A stretch of DNA of 64,000 nt, from assembly GCF_003265705.1 (NCBI RefSeq), contig NW_020313005.1:22760525-22824524 (forward strand), written 5' to 3'. The notes under the pieces are model-generated. The model saw only the letters and a list, made by a program, of their open reading frames with translations. It did not search any database and had not been told where the DNA came from. Positions 44,406 through 56,590 of this stretch are shown here, in pieces. The position numbers and the translations under genes are program-made. The stretch's first letter is position 1, and each line of letters begins with the position of its first letter. The stretch comes from Callorhinus ursinus. Lineage: Eukaryota; Chordata; Mammalia; Carnivora; Otariidae.

Positions 44406-44892
44406 CCCCACCCCACCACCACCATCCATCCACACACTGAACCGGGGTACCTACCACATCAGCAAAACAATGTGTGAGAAAGGAAATGATGTTTCTCCTC
44501 CCCACCTCCCATCTTCATAATCACCAAATATTGGCGCCAAATTAGGTCTGCAGGCTCTGAAACTCTGCTTCATTTCACTGTACGGATCACCTTCTTTCTG
44601 GAAATTTTTTCTTGGCTTCTAGGTCCTCCTAATTTATCACGAATTGCTCATTTGTTTTCCTTCCCAACTTTAAAGATGAGTCATCAAATCGATGTATATT
44701 TATTTATCTATCATCTTTCTGTCTGTTTTGGGTATTTCCATTATTAATCTCCTGCCTATCTTCCATGGAGCTCAGCTATTCCTAGTGTCACTTCCTCCCC
44801 TGTGTGGACAACTTCTCAAATTGTAGCTTCTTCTCTGACCTCTCTTCTAGCCCCAGCATCGCTTTCCCAACTGGATGCTAGACTCTTCTCTA
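44406..44892. other. Non-coding stretch
   Basis: A C-rich patch (44403-44425) and otherwise plain sequence. Confidence 0.5.
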
Positions 44893-45045
44893 TAATAGCT
44901 ACCATTTGTTAGACGTCCTTTGTCTTTACAACAGTCCCACAAGACCTTCGTCCCATATTCACAGATGAGGAAGCTTAGGCTCGTGGAGGTTATACAACCA
45001 GCCAGAGGTCATATGTCCCTGTGAACCAGATTCAAAATGTACCCT
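44893..45045 (+). repeat. MIR SINE relic
   Basis: ATAGCTACCATTTGTTAGACGTCC, ATTCACAGATGAGGAAGCTTAGGC and TTATACAACCAGCCAGAGGTCATATG give the MIR order. Confidence 0.7.
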
Positions 45046-47282
45046 CAATATTCACCAGCATTCTCAATTCTTCTTCTGACAAGTTTTCAAAATCTATTTA
45101 TATAGGGAGCTCCTTTTGGGGGTTCTGAGGGCCTGAGTCCATTACCATGCTTATGTTTCTTACCAACACAAAGAGTGAATATATTTAAGTGTACATCTCG
45201 GACATGAGCTGTCCAAGAAGAGATACCAGGTTTTCTCAGGGTGAGGTACCTATGTTTCCATTTGTATAAAACTTCCCTCGTGCTCAACTGAAATGCCTTT
45301 ATGTGCCTGAGGTCCTCTAGACCAAGTTCACACAGAAGAAATTGCCCTTTCTCTGCCCTGGGGGCTTTCAGGACAGTGACTATATAGTAAACATTTTTGT
45401 CCACACTCATCCCAGTCCCAGGTACCAGGCAGCATGATTCTAGGACTTCGCCAAAGATGATTTGAATGACGACACCTTATATTGAACTTGGGAATATTTT
45501 CCTGGGCCATCCAGAAACTCGTTTTTCTGAACAGCAACCATATCTTTGAACTTCCTCCCACCTCTGAGTCAGTTCTCTGCCCTCATGGAGCAGGAACGCT
45601 CTCTCTAGACTGGGCTAGTCTTGGGAACACCCCTTGATTTGGGAGACTCAATCTTTCTTTCCCAAGAGACTTGTCAGCTCAGGCCTGCTTTCTCACTTTT
45701 TCTACCAAGGAGTTTAGGTGCTCTATGCAAATGGAACTCCTAGTATCCCGTCCTCACCCCCCAGAATTCCAAAGATAAATACGCAGCTGGTGGCTCCCCC
45801 TACCCTTCAGTGTAATGCAAGATGAGAAAAGAGGGAAGTCAGCCCAGATCAGCACCTGCTGGCAAAGGCACCACCAGCAGGACCTCAGAGAAGAAAAAAA
45901 TCTTCCTACATGGAGGAGGAAAGTGGAAGCTTCCTTTGTAATGCATCAAGCAGAGTAGAGACCTGCAGGTAGAAATAAGAATGAGTGATGGGAGAAAGGG
46001 GGCCACAGTGCGGAGACCACCCTGGTTGAGCTGGAGCATTTAAGAGACATGAAATTAGTTCAGTAACTGGGCTCAGATTCCAAAGGATCTTAAACACCAG
46101 CCAGTAGAGATTAGCCTTGGTGTTAGGGGCACTGGGGATCCTTGTCTATTTTAAAGCTGGAAAGTGATCTAATGCTTTAGGTTTCCATAAATAACCAACC
46201 AAAAGGAAGAAGGAAAGAGTGGCCAAATGTCTTAAATTCCTCTTGGGCCTATTGCCTGATTTATCTTGGACCCCAAACACACAGACATGTGCAGATTTTC
46301 TTGGATTATTTATTTTGGTTTTAATGTACACAGTGGAGAACTCGATGTGAGCTTGGCTGGATGCTTCAGAGAAAAGGGCTGTGTTGTATATGCATCTGTT
46401 GATGCAACTGGTGCAGACCATCTGTGGGTGGTTCCTGCCATTCTTAGCAGCCCTCCTTCTCTCTTGGAGAATGAAGGCTCCTACGCTGAGTCATTTGGTG
46501 GCCACTGAATTTTATTTTAGGAACGTGTCCTAAATACTGCAGGCTTCCCACTCACTATGCAGAAGAGAATGCCCTTTGAGAAGAGGATTCCTATTTGTCT
46601 AAGGACAGCTTGCTGCTGGGGTGATGGCTCTCTTTTGTCACAAGCTGAATGGGGAAATGCTCAGCCTTTGATCTCCAAGGGTGAGAGCATCGAGGGAAGC
46701 AGCTCAGCAAGCCTGCGATGGTTTGAGTCTGAAAGACATCTTTATGTCATGCCACATGAAGATGCATGTGGATCACTACTTCAGTGTTCCAGAAGAATCA
46801 GAATCATAAAGTTTAAAAACTGGAAGGGACCCAAGAGTCCCAACTGCCTACAAATCCCATCAAGTTGCCTGTACAGCAGTTCCAGTTAGGGGTCATTCTG
46901 CTGCTTCTTGGTAGAAGACTCACTACCTTGAAAGGATTTCTAACCCATGGTACCCAGTAAGCTCATACACTGTTATGAAAGCACTTCTAGAGAGGTTGAG
47001 TTATACATGTTAAAAGCTCACCAAAAATCATCCCTGCAGAGCCTACAAATTAATACCTCAGAATGTATCTAAGGAAATAAATGAATGAATGAATAATGTA
47101 TAATATTCCTCTCCATGTCTGGTAGTAAGGAGATTAAGTGAATTAAAAACCATGTTGTAGAATAATAAGTATTAATATGGAAAAGCAGTAGTAGTTATCA
47201 TTTTAAGCACTTGCTCTGTGCCTTTTCTGAGAGCTTCCCATATATTATTTTACTTATTATTCACTCAGCCCTGGTGTTTTGT

Positions 47283-47328
<46 letters not shown>

Positions 47329-48771
47329 GGAGGTTGGGAGGGTCAGGGATTCTGTGAAGGTTTAAGAGTTTTTGAGGGCAAGCTAGTGGTGTCTCCCCCC
47401 TCACATCCCCTATGCTGGCTTCTGAATTGCTGTCCCCGCCCCAGCCATTGGCCTCCCTGGAATTGAACAAAACGTTTCCCCACTTTCCTTCTTATCTTAT
47501 GGTCGGTTGGGGTCAGTCACTTTTCTTCTCCCATCCAGACAAGGCAGGCTCCCTGAAGAGGTAGGACTTTTTTGGGAAGGCTTTGAAGAAACCTCTGAAG
47601 AAGGAAAACTGAATGATGGGTCTTCTAAAGGCATGTTAATGCTTAATTGTTTCTGATGTTCTTTAGGAGCCTGGGACTCTCCTAATTTTCTTGATCTCTC
47701 AACCCTGGGAAAGAACCGCACTATCTGTCACATCAGACCATGAACTTGGCTTCCTGCATGGCAGTTCTAGAAAGACTCCACTGTCTTTCTAGCTATGAGC
47801 ATAACATTTGACTTTCCTGGTCCCCTGAGCTCTCACTTGCACTGAGATCCTTCTAGAAAGGGGGCCAGATTCATGTCAGAGAGTTTTTCTCGTGCCATGT
47901 TTGAAACTTGACCAGTTTTTTCATGATAAAGTATAATTTCAATAATATAGAGTTGGTTTCTTATTAAACCAGAGGAGAAGGATATCAAGCGTGATAGGTA
48001 TTGTACTTTAAGTTGATTACAAAAAGCATTTATTGAGTGTTAACCCCTAGGCGATGGATAGAAAAATAATTACACGGTAGTTAAACATCCAATAATATGT
48101 GTTTTAATGAACAATTCATATTTAACACCTCTTATGAAATAATGAACTGTGTTGGAGTTTTGGGGTAGCAAAGCAGCAGTTGGGATATAGGAGGTAACTG
48201 TTGAGGAGCCCGACACCATGTTTTAACAAATAGCATCTCATGGCATCATGGTCTTGAGGGCTGGTTCACTTACCATTCCAGCATCATGCTTTCCCGACGG
48301 CTTAAATGACCACACAGCTTGTAAGAGTCACCCATCTAGACGGAGATCCAAGACTGCACTGACATCAGATTGGTCTGAATGAGCAAGTCATTATTTTGAA
48401 CTCACTAAGATGGTGCTGTGCATTATGAAAGTAACATTTCTAGGTTTCTTTAGGTAATGTGCAGAGCCAGAGGATCCTTTCTCCATCCCATCCCAGTCTA
48501 TAGAGACCCATCCCTCCATTGTCTGCCATGTTGTCTCCCACATGATATGTGAGAGCCTGACTCAGAAGTCTTCATCTTTAGATGGGGTTTGCACGGACTG
48601 TGTTCATGAATAACTCAATTCAGTTGCTGTTCATGCTTTTCTTTCTCACTATGCTGCCCAATCAAAGGTGATTTCAAGATAGGAAAGGGCCATCCAGTTT
48701 CAAAACCTGCCAAGCCACCCACACTTCTGGCTTCGTTGAAAGTTGTTCTGGAATTCCTTGTCTCTACTTCT
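45046..48771. other. Non-coding, mostly unique sequence
   Basis: A MIR fragment lies at about 47185-47265 (AGTTATCATTTTAAGCACTTGCTCTGTGCC) and a GT microsatellite at 47284. No exon, RNA gene or other repeat is clear. Confidence 0.5.
47284..47325. repeat. (GT)21 microsatellite
   Basis: A pure GT run of 42 bases, likely polymorphic and Z-DNA-prone. Confidence 0.95.
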
Positions 48772-48797
48772 GCTCCAGGTTCTTTTTTTTTTTTTTC

Positions 48798-50132
48798 TTT
48801 AATTTAATTTTATTTTATTATGGTATGTTAGTCACCATACAATATATCATTAGTTTTTGATGTAGTGATCCACGATTCATTGTTTTCGTATAACACCCGG
48901 TGCTCCATGCAGTACGTGCCCTCCTTAATACCCGTCACCGGGCTAACCCATCCCCTCCCCCCAAAACCCTCAGTTTCTTTCCCGGAGTCCATAGTCTCTC
49001 ATGGTTCGTCTCTCCCTCCGATTGCCCCCCCTTCTTTTTTCCCTTCCTTCTCCTAATGTCCTCCATGCTCTTCCTTAGGTTCCACAAATAAGTGAAACCA
49101 TCTGATAATTGACTTTCTCTGCTTGACTTATTTCACTGAGCATAATCTCCTCCAGTCCCATCCATGTGGATGTAAAAGTTGGGTATTCATCCTTCCTGAT
49201 GGCTGAGTAGTATTCCATTGTATATATGGACCACATCTCCTTTATCCATGCATCTGTTGAAGGGCATCTCGGCTCTTTCCACAGTTTGGCTATTGCGGAC
49301 ACCGCTGCTATGAACATTGGGGCGCATATGGCCCTTCTTTTCACCAGATCTGTGTCTTTGGGGGTAAATACCCAGTAGTGCGATTGCTGGGTCATAGGGT
49401 AGCTCTATTTTTAATTTTTTGAGGCACCTCCACACTGTTATCCAAAGTGGTACCAACTTGCATTCCCACCAACAGTGTAAGAGGGTTCCCCTTTCTCCAC
49501 AACCTCTCCAGCATTTGTTGTTTCTTGCCTGGTCAATTTTTGCCATTCTAACTGGCATGAGGTGGTATCTCAATGTGGTTTTGATTTGAATTTCCCTGAT
49601 GGCTAATTATGATGAACATTTTCTCATGTGTCTGTTAACCATTTGTATGTCTTCTTTTGAGAAGTGTCTGTCCATGTCTTCTGCCCATTTTTGACTTGAT
49701 TATTTGTTTTTTGGGTGTTGAGTTTGAAAAGCTCTTTATAGGTCTTGGAAATCAGTGCTTTGTCTGTAGTGTCATTTGCAAATATCTTCTCCCATTCGGT
49801 GGGTTGCTCTTTGTTTTGTTGACTGTTTCCTTTGCTGTGCAGAAGCTTTTTATCTTGATAAAGTCCCAAAAGTTCATTTTTTGGTTTTGCTTCACTAGCC
49901 TTTGGAGACGTATCTTGAAAGAACTTGCTGTGGCCGATGTCGAAGAGGTTTGCTGCCTATGTTCTCCTCTAGGATTTTGATGGATTCCTGTCTCACATTG
50001 AGATCTTTCATCCATTTAGAGTTTATCTTTGTGTATGGTGCTAGAGAATGGTCGAGTTTCATTATTCTGTATATAGCTGTCCAATTTTCCCAGCACCATT
50101 TATTGAAGAGACTGTCTTTTTTTCCACTGCAT
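48798..50132 (-). pseudogene. L1 ORF2 C-terminal part and 3' UTR, broken
   Basis: On the minus strand, translations at 49075-49395 and 49187-49573 contain the familiar ORF2 C-terminal landmarks [18 protein letters not shown] and [15 protein letters not shown], plus [20 protein letters not shown]. They lie in different frames interrupted by stops, so frameshifts have accumulated. About 1.3 kb is present. L1 ORF2 encodes an endonuclease and reverse transcriptase that copy the element into new sites. This piece lacks the endonuclease and most of the reverse transcriptase, so it cannot be active. Confidence 0.9.
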
Positions 50133-50857
50133 ATACTCTCTCTTTTCGCAGATGACATGATACTTTATGTGGAAAACCCAAAAGACTCCACCCCCAAATT
50201 ACTAGAACTCACACAGCACTTCAGTAATGTGGCAGGATACAAAATCAATGCACAGAAATCAGTTTCTTTCTTACACACTACCATGCAACTGTAGAAAGAG
50301 AAATTAGAGAATCAATTCCACTTACAATAGCACCAAAACCCATAAGATACCTCGGAATAAACCTAACCAAAGAGGTAAAGGATCTATACTCTAGGAACTA
50401 CAGAACACTCATGAAAGAAATTGAAGAAGACCCAAAAAGATGGAAAAACATTCCATGCTCATGGATAGGAAGAATAAACATTGTTAAAATGTCTATGCTA
50501 CCCAGAGCAATCTATACCTTCAGTGCCATCCCGATCAAAATTCCAATGACGTTTTTCAAAGTGCTGGAACAAACAATCCTAAAATTTGTATGGAATCAGA
50601 AACGACCCTGAATCGCCAAGGAAATGTTGAAAAAGAGAAACAAAACTGGGGGCATCACGTTGCCCAATTTCAAGCTATATTACAAAGCAGTGATCACCAA
50701 GACAGCATGGTACTGGCACAAAAACAGACATGTAGACCAATGGAACCGAATAGAGAGCCCAGATATGGACCCTCAACTCTATGGTCAAATAATCTTTGGG
50801 GACAAAGCAGGAAAAAACATGCAACGGAAGAAAGACAGTCTCTTCAATAAATGGTGC
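50133..50857 (+). pseudogene. L1 ORF2 reverse-transcriptase segment, inverted and broken
   Basis: Forward translation gives [19 protein letters not shown], containing the FADD catalytic box of the L1 reverse transcriptase, then [13 protein letters not shown] frameshift occurs near 50294. From about 50411 the frame reads [20 protein letters not shown] up to a TGA at 50609-50611 and resumes in the same frame ([21 protein letters not shown]) to NKWC. The TGA follows the pattern of a CpG transition at an Arg codon. The segment is out of order relative to the rest of the element because it was inverted during insertion. Confidence 0.9.
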
Positions 50858-50867
50858 TCTGGGTTCT

Positions 50868-51254
50868 ATAATGTGCAGCCAGTATTTTCAGCGGAGTTCA
50901 CAGTTTGTGCCTCCCTAGAATTAGACCATAGTAGAGTCTTCTGGCGTAGCCAATTCACAGATATTTTGCAGAGTTACCAGAGAGGTGAAGGCCAGAGCAA
51001 GGAGTAGAGGACAAGAAGAAAATAGCAGTGTTGAGGTGGCAATTGAAAACGAGAACCAGTGAAGCCCGGAGAATACAAAGTGGCTATTTCATGGGTAGAA
51101 GAACGCTGTGGGGAAGGCTCACTCATGAGTAGGAGAAGTTGAGTGAGGAAGGGACAGTAGGAGTGAGTAGGCTTTGGACTCAGAAAGCACTAGCTTTGGC
51201 TGACATTATGAGGCTCAGAAAACCAAGCTGAGCTAAGTAAGAGAGTTAACAGGA
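50868..51254. other. Non-coding right flank of the L1 insertion
   Basis: Unique sequence. Nothing was recognised. Confidence 0.5.
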
Positions 51255-51425
51255 CCTTGGGCTCTACAGCCTGACAGACTAGATTTCTGGTTCTTTCTGA
51301 CACTTGCTAGCTACGTGGCTGGGAAGTTCTTTAACCCCACTGGGCCCGAAGATGCAAATGCTGGTTGGTTATATCACATACCTAGTACAAGGTCTGCCAC
51401 ATCCTCATCACTCAATAAATACTGA
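51255..51425 (-). repeat. MIR SINE relic
   Basis: CTAGCTACGTGGCTGGGAAGTTCTTTAACCCC...CTAGTACAAGGTCTGCCACATCCTCATCACTCAATAAATACTG is a reverse-oriented MIR. Confidence 0.75.
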
Positions 51426-53057
51426 ACAACGTGTGTACAATCACATCTACTTTCTGTGGTCATTTTGTGCAAATAAATTGCAAAAACCCACATAGAACAC
51501 TTAATGTGCTGCCTAGTAAGTATAACATTAATAATGGTGAGAATTATTATTGCATCTCTTTTTAAGATACACAGACATTTGATTTTCTGGAGTCATTTGA
51601 TCTTATTATGTAAATGATGTCCTTCCTGTTTTGAATATTAGGACCTGTTTTGTGAGCTCTTATCATAGTGACTGACATAAAACATGTTCTCAAGATAGGT
51701 TAATTAAAGGAATCGATTGTAGAATTTTAGAGTGGGAGGTCACCTTCTTAACATCTAGCCTAGCCTGTAGATTTTAGAGGCACAGCCAGTAAATCCTTTT
51801 CTGACCACGTAGAAATCCCTGTAGCAGAATGGCATTTGGTTCATGAGGAAGCTGAGGCCCATAGAGGCTAGGTGGTTTGGCTGGGTGACCCAGTATGTGA
51901 GGACCAAACCAGAATCCTAGCCCAGGTCAAGCAGTGCCCAGTATGGCAGCAACCAAATCTTCCCTTCCAGGGGCTAGGGTGGCTGGCCAGTTGTAGAGTC
52001 TGGAGGCTACCTGTCTGAGGTGTGACAGTTCCAGGGTCCTCACCTTCATTTCAGAGGAAGAATGACGACTTGAGACCTGGTATCTTAAGTTTGTGGTTCT
52101 TGCTCTCTAGTCCATCGCCTTAACCACTTGGCCACGACTATGTGTTCTTGTTCTCACAAGGGGTTGAGCCCTAGTTCTAGGGCTCTGGGTTCCAGTGTAG
52201 AATTCTTGTCAGTTCTGAGTAGGCTTCTGGACTCCATCTGAATTTCTGAAACATCAGCACAGGATCTGAGATCTGGAGAGGCTCCAGTCTAGCCACAGTC
52301 ATGATAGACTGTGGGAAGGGCACATGAAATGTGCTACGAACGAGATGAAACAGGTGTCAAGGAGCAAGGTCCTTGTAGCAGGATTAAGAATCAAATTGAC
52401 ATGAGATAAACTAACAGGAGAAAATCAAATTTAATAGGCATCTACATGGGGAATCCACATAGACGTGGAAATTCGAAAGACCATCAGGCAAAATGAAGTA
52501 TATATGTCATCCTGAACTAAGGGGAAGGGAGTAAGGGTCTGGGACTTCAGAGAAAAGGAAGGCACTTCACGTGGCTATAAGAAGAGCAAACGTTTGGCAA
52601 TTAGACGTTTGCCCTACATATAGATGGGTCACTCCGCTAAAACACATGTTAATAACCCTTATTCTGGGAGAGATCCCCAATTCAGATCTTCTGTGTGGTT
52701 ACGGGAGGGACACAAGTTTCTCTTGAGGCCTCAGGGTCTATCTAGTTGCCTTCAGCTCAAAATAATCTACATGCCAAAGTGGCACATTCTGGGTGGGGGG
52801 CTGTCCTGAACCCCATCAGAAGTCGTGCATTTGGGGAGGGAAGTGATAGTCATGCTCCTTAGATAGTGCATCCCTACCTTTTTATGTCTGGTGTGCTGGG
52901 TTGATCAAAGGGAATTTGCCTAGAAGCAGGGAATGGGAAGAGATTTGATGACTGCGGGGGACACCAGAGCATGAAGGGGGAAGGGTGTGTGAGGACTTGC
53001 ATCCAGGAAGCATTGGGTCCCATTTCCCCTTCTGTCCTGGTTTCCTGTAGTTACCCT
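51426..53057. other. Non-coding stretch with an old MIR-like fragment
   Basis: Bases about 51835-51960 (ATGAGGAAGCTGAGGCCCATAGAGGC) look like a MIR core. Otherwise no gene or repeat is clear. Confidence 0.5.
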
Positions 53058-53077
53058 CCCCCCCCCCCCCCCCCCCC
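53058..53077 (-). repeat. 20-base homopolymer of C (G on the minus strand)
   Basis: Twenty consecutive Cs, preceded by CCCT and followed by TCCCTCC. It can form a minus-strand G-quadruplex or a plus-strand i-motif. Length is uncertain for sequencing reasons. Confidence 0.9.
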
Positions 53078-53094
53078 TCCCTCCGGACTTCAAT

Positions 53095-53180
53095 CCAGAG
53101 ACCTCCTAGAGAAAGGCCTGACACGTGACAAGTCCTCAATATGTATCTGATGAATGAATGAATCCATGAATCCATGAATG
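53095..53180 (+). repeat. L2 3'-end tail with (GAAT)n
   Basis: AGGCCTGACACGTGACAAGTCCTCAATATGTATCTGATGAATGAATGAAT matches the L2 3' end and tail. Confidence 0.6.
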
Positions 53181-53919
53181 AATAGAATTTTAGAGCTAAA
53201 AGGGACCTTAATGGACTTCAAGTGATGACTATAAGCAGTATTGTTGCAATTATTAATTCCAGTAAAGCAACTCCTCAAGCACTAACAGAAGCTTGAAAAC
53301 AAAGAATTTATAATCATCCGCACGCTTGTTGTCACAGTCATGCTGGTGGCCTGCATGGGACTTTTTCCCCTCTTTTCCACCTGTCTCGAGATGGGAAGGC
53401 TTCAGTGTAAGAGCCCAGCGTAGGCGGGCACATCTGTTGTCCATCTAACGAGGCTGTTAAGGGGTACAGAGGTTAGCAGCTTCCCCTGAAGGCACCAGGG
53501 GAAAACCTGAGGTCTGTTTTCCCACAGCCTGGGGGAACGTATCTAAAGATCTGCTAAATCGCAAGTACAGACTCAAAAGATTCTGAACAGCCCCAGGCCA
53601 CATTCTTCCAGGGACCTTGTGGACACTTGGGGGGTTGGGGGCAGAATGACTTCTTTCAAAAGGACCGGATGTGCTGGCTGGAAGGAGGGTGAAGGAAGCA
53701 GAGCAGAAATGGGTCTGTGGTCCCTCCATGGAGTGAGCCAAGGTATTCTCCTGTCCCCAAAGCAGCCCTGTCACCTTGCACTCGGGGCTGAGTGTCGCCG
53801 ATAGTAGCCCAGGAGCTGCAGACGCTGGGTCACCTGAGAAGGGATCCTGGTGGTCTTGTCATTACAGGAATCACACCGGACAGCAGTGAGGTGGGGGCGG
53901 GGACAGCGGCGAACCCGGG
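53181..53919. other. Non-coding stretch
   Basis: Unique sequence. No exon or repeat was recognised. Confidence 0.5.
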
Positions 53920-54330
53920 CCCTGAGAATCTTAAAAACGTGTCAAAGCAGTTTTGTCACTGTGAAAGCAAACCCAAAGCGAGGCATAATGGAGAACTCGA
54001 GGCAGATAGAGTCTGTCAGGGAGATTTAATTTGTTTCAGAACTGAGAGAGTTGCGAAAGCCCCCATTCTTGATTGGAGTGGACAGCAGAGAGGTGGGAGG
54101 GTGCGGGGCTGGAGCGATTCATTCCAGATAGGACTCGGGGAAACCAATCAGATAAATCTCTTCATTAGGGTCTTGAGTAAAAGCAAGTGGGAAGAGGGCA
54201 GAGCACAGCCTGTAGATTAAATTTGGTCAGAGCCAATATCTGACAATACCCCATGCTGTTATCCAAATGAAAGCTAATGCAACTATGAATTAGCAGCCCC
54301 AGGAGCAATGGAGGAGGGGCTTCAATTCTC
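53920..54330. promoter_or_regulatory. Repeat-free candidate conserved non-coding element
   Basis: GGGAAACCAATCAGATAAATC (CCAAT and GATA-like), TGTTATCCAAATGAAAGCTAATGC and ATGAATTAGCAGCC (POU and homeodomain-like) lie close together in unique sequence. Function is inferred only. Confidence 0.3.
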
Positions 54331-54724
54331 TCCAGCTCTGCTCCAGTCTAGACTGAGAGAGGAACCAAGGGAGGCTGGCGTTGCTCTCGCAAGGCATGCA
54401 GGTGTTGGCGGGGGGTGGGGGGCGAGGTGCCCCACTTGGGCTTCCCCACTCAAGTCTCCGAGTGTGGACCTCAGTCACATCGTAGCTTGGCTCAGCCAGC
54501 TCCATGAACGCCCAGGGTGAGCCCTACTTCTGGAAAGTTTCAGCTTCAAGGGAGCCCCATCCCCTCTGAGGGAATTTGGTCTTTCATCCTCTCACCTTCC
54601 TCTTGCCAACCTTGAGCATGACTCTCTCTTCACAGTGAGCCCTGGATGAAGCTCCCTGGCTGGTGTGTGATACCTAAAGCAAGAAGTCCGCCCCCCCCCC
54701 CCGGCCCCGCCATGGTAGCTATGC
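54331..54724. other. Non-coding stretch, G-rich and C-rich patches
   Basis: GGCGGGGGGTGGGGGGCG at 54409-54426 could form a quadruplex on the + strand, and C12 at 54691-54702 on the minus strand. No gene was recognised. Confidence 0.5.
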
Positions 54725-54836
54725 GTGCAGTAAGCATGGTGTAAGGGGTAGGATCGTCCAGTCATTACGTCACACTCCTTAAACTAATGTAACATTGGAT
54801 GTCAACTACACTTCAGTTAACAAGGATGAAAATTAA
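54725..54836 (+). mobile_element. L1 3'-end fragment
   Basis: TAAACTAATGTAACATTGGATGTCAACTACACTTCAGTTAAC matches the 3' terminus common to many carnivoran and other mammalian L1s, in forward orientation. 5'-truncated to about 110 bp. Confidence 0.7.
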
Positions 54837-56404
54837 GAAGTCCCCACCCAGCCTGAACCAAGGATATTGTATCACCCTCCCCTGATAACCTTGAGAGCAT
54901 CCGTCTCCCCACTTTGTTTCCCACAGAACAGAATGTTAGTGAAACTAAGAGGACATAGGGTGGAAACTAAGAAAATGGAAACTAAGAGGACGTGGGTGGC
55001 CTTCCTTCCACTTATGGAGATTGCTCTTTAATGCTTCCCTTAGAGGAAATGCCTGCCCTTGACCCCTCACATCTGTCATTCTGGTCCCACTGACCCCTCA
55101 GTCGTGCCCTTTTCCCTGCCTTCCAACCCAAATGGCACTTACGCTCAGAAATGTATTCAATATTAATGCATTATTGTTCATTTATCTTTTGGTCTGTTGA
55201 TTTAATCTTGTCCTGGGCTTGTCCTTCACCCATGCGCCATGGTTTTGTGTAAAGAGGCTCTTATGTTCCTACGAGGCAAAGTCAGCCATGTCTAGGCAAT
55301 TCTGTTTGTACAACGCAATCTCGAAAGGGGCCTTCTTTTGATGATGTTGGCGATAATGATATCAGATTGTACCGAGAAAGGCAGGGAAAAGCCGTGATTA
55401 GTTCCAAGAGTGAGGCGTTCAGTGGCAGAGACGGACTCTCCCTCCATCCCTCCCTGGGACAGGGCTTTCACTGTCAGTGAGCGGGCAAGGGGAGACAAAG
55501 GATGAAGATGAATGTTTTACCATGGCAGCTGCTCGAGGCCCAAAGCCGTCTCAAAAGCCAGGCCCCGAGACCCCCAGGGGAAAGGTCCAATGGAGGAGCA
55601 CCAGGGCTTATGGCATTGATAGGAACATTTATCAGAAATCTGTGCAAATGAGACCATTGGAGCAGACGCTTGTCCCAAGACAGTTTGTCTGCACTGGGTG
55701 GGGAGTTGGGGGGAGATCTTAGAGTAAGATCTTTTAATGTTCTTCTCCACAGCAGTATAGCCTCCTTAACATGACAAATCCGAGCTCCTGCCGTACTTTA
55801 CTGCCTGCATGTTAATGAGCCAAGCCCATGTAACATAGCCATTTGGTGGGGGGAGTTTACAAACAACTTGGCTTTGAGATACTCAGAGAGAGAGAGAGAG
55901 AAGGAAGATGACGCTGCATTGAGAGCGGCAGGCTTGGAGGAGGAGGAGGCTGCCTCCTTGTGATTCCTGGGACTCAAGGAGAGCCCCCTGGGAGAGTCTT
56001 TGCTCTTGGAGTGGCCACACAGAGAGAACCGGTGAGGCCCTCTGAGACTCTGAGACTGCATTCCACTGGAGGACCCCATTCATTAAAATAATATGCAGAA
56101 CACCCTCTAGCACATGCCACAAGGCTCCCAGGATGAATGCAGGTCACTGTCGCCATTTGGCTGCCACTCTGGGGCGCTTGAGTGACCCTCTGCAGCTGGG
56201 AGAGCCGAGGAAGGAATGGAACCTAGGCTTGCACAGGAAGGGATCAGCCCCCTGTTCGAATCCAGGGCTAGGGTTATGGCCAGATCCCTTATTACCAGGT
56301 TCTGGGAGTCCCTTTGTTACCCTGACAGGGTGACACACTGGCCAGTGCGATTGGCCCTGTGGAACACTGGAGGTCTTGTTACAAGGATGATGACGATGGG
56401 GATG
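54837..56404. other. Non-coding, mostly unique sequence
   Basis: A local triplication of GGAAACTAAGA-like units lies at 54940-54998 and a (GA)n tract at 55883-55902. Open frames show no domains. Confidence 0.5.
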
Positions 56405-56590
56405 ATGATGGTAATAATACATACTCAGTGCTTACCGTGTGCTGGGCATGGCACTAGGGGTTTTAGATGCAGAGATCATTTAATCCTTACACGTAATACT
56501 TGGTAGTACTGCTATTCCATTTTTATGACGAGTAAACTAAGGCTCCAAGAGATTAATAATAGCTTGATCACAGTTATAGAGCTCCTTATT
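56405..56590 (+). repeat. MIR SINE relic
   Basis: AATAATACATACTCAGTGCTTACCGTGTGCTGGGCATGGCACTAGG, ATCATTTAATCCTTACACG and AAACTAAGGCTCCAAGAG give the MIR order. Confidence 0.8.

Larger units (their letters stand above)
48772..50867 (-). mobile_element. 5'-truncated L1 with 5' inversion (twin priming), whole insertion
   Basis: A carnivoran L1 inserted on the minus strand. Its poly(A) tail appears as T15 at 48783-48797, followed by the 3' UTR and the C-terminal ORF2 region in reverse to about 50132. There the orientation flips, and 50133-50857 is an upstream ORF2 segment (reverse transcriptase) in forward orientation. Both segments end in the same L1 sequence (AGACAGTCTCTTCAATAAATGG and its complement). 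GCTCCAGGTTCT (48772-48783) and GCTCTGGGTTCT (50856-50867) look like a target-site duplication with two mismatches. Confidence 0.9.

Noticed and set aside
49657..50294. Plus-strand open frames over the L1
   Set aside because: 49657-49980 is the antisense of L1 ORF2. 49902-50294 is a chimera across the L1 inversion point and not a new gene.
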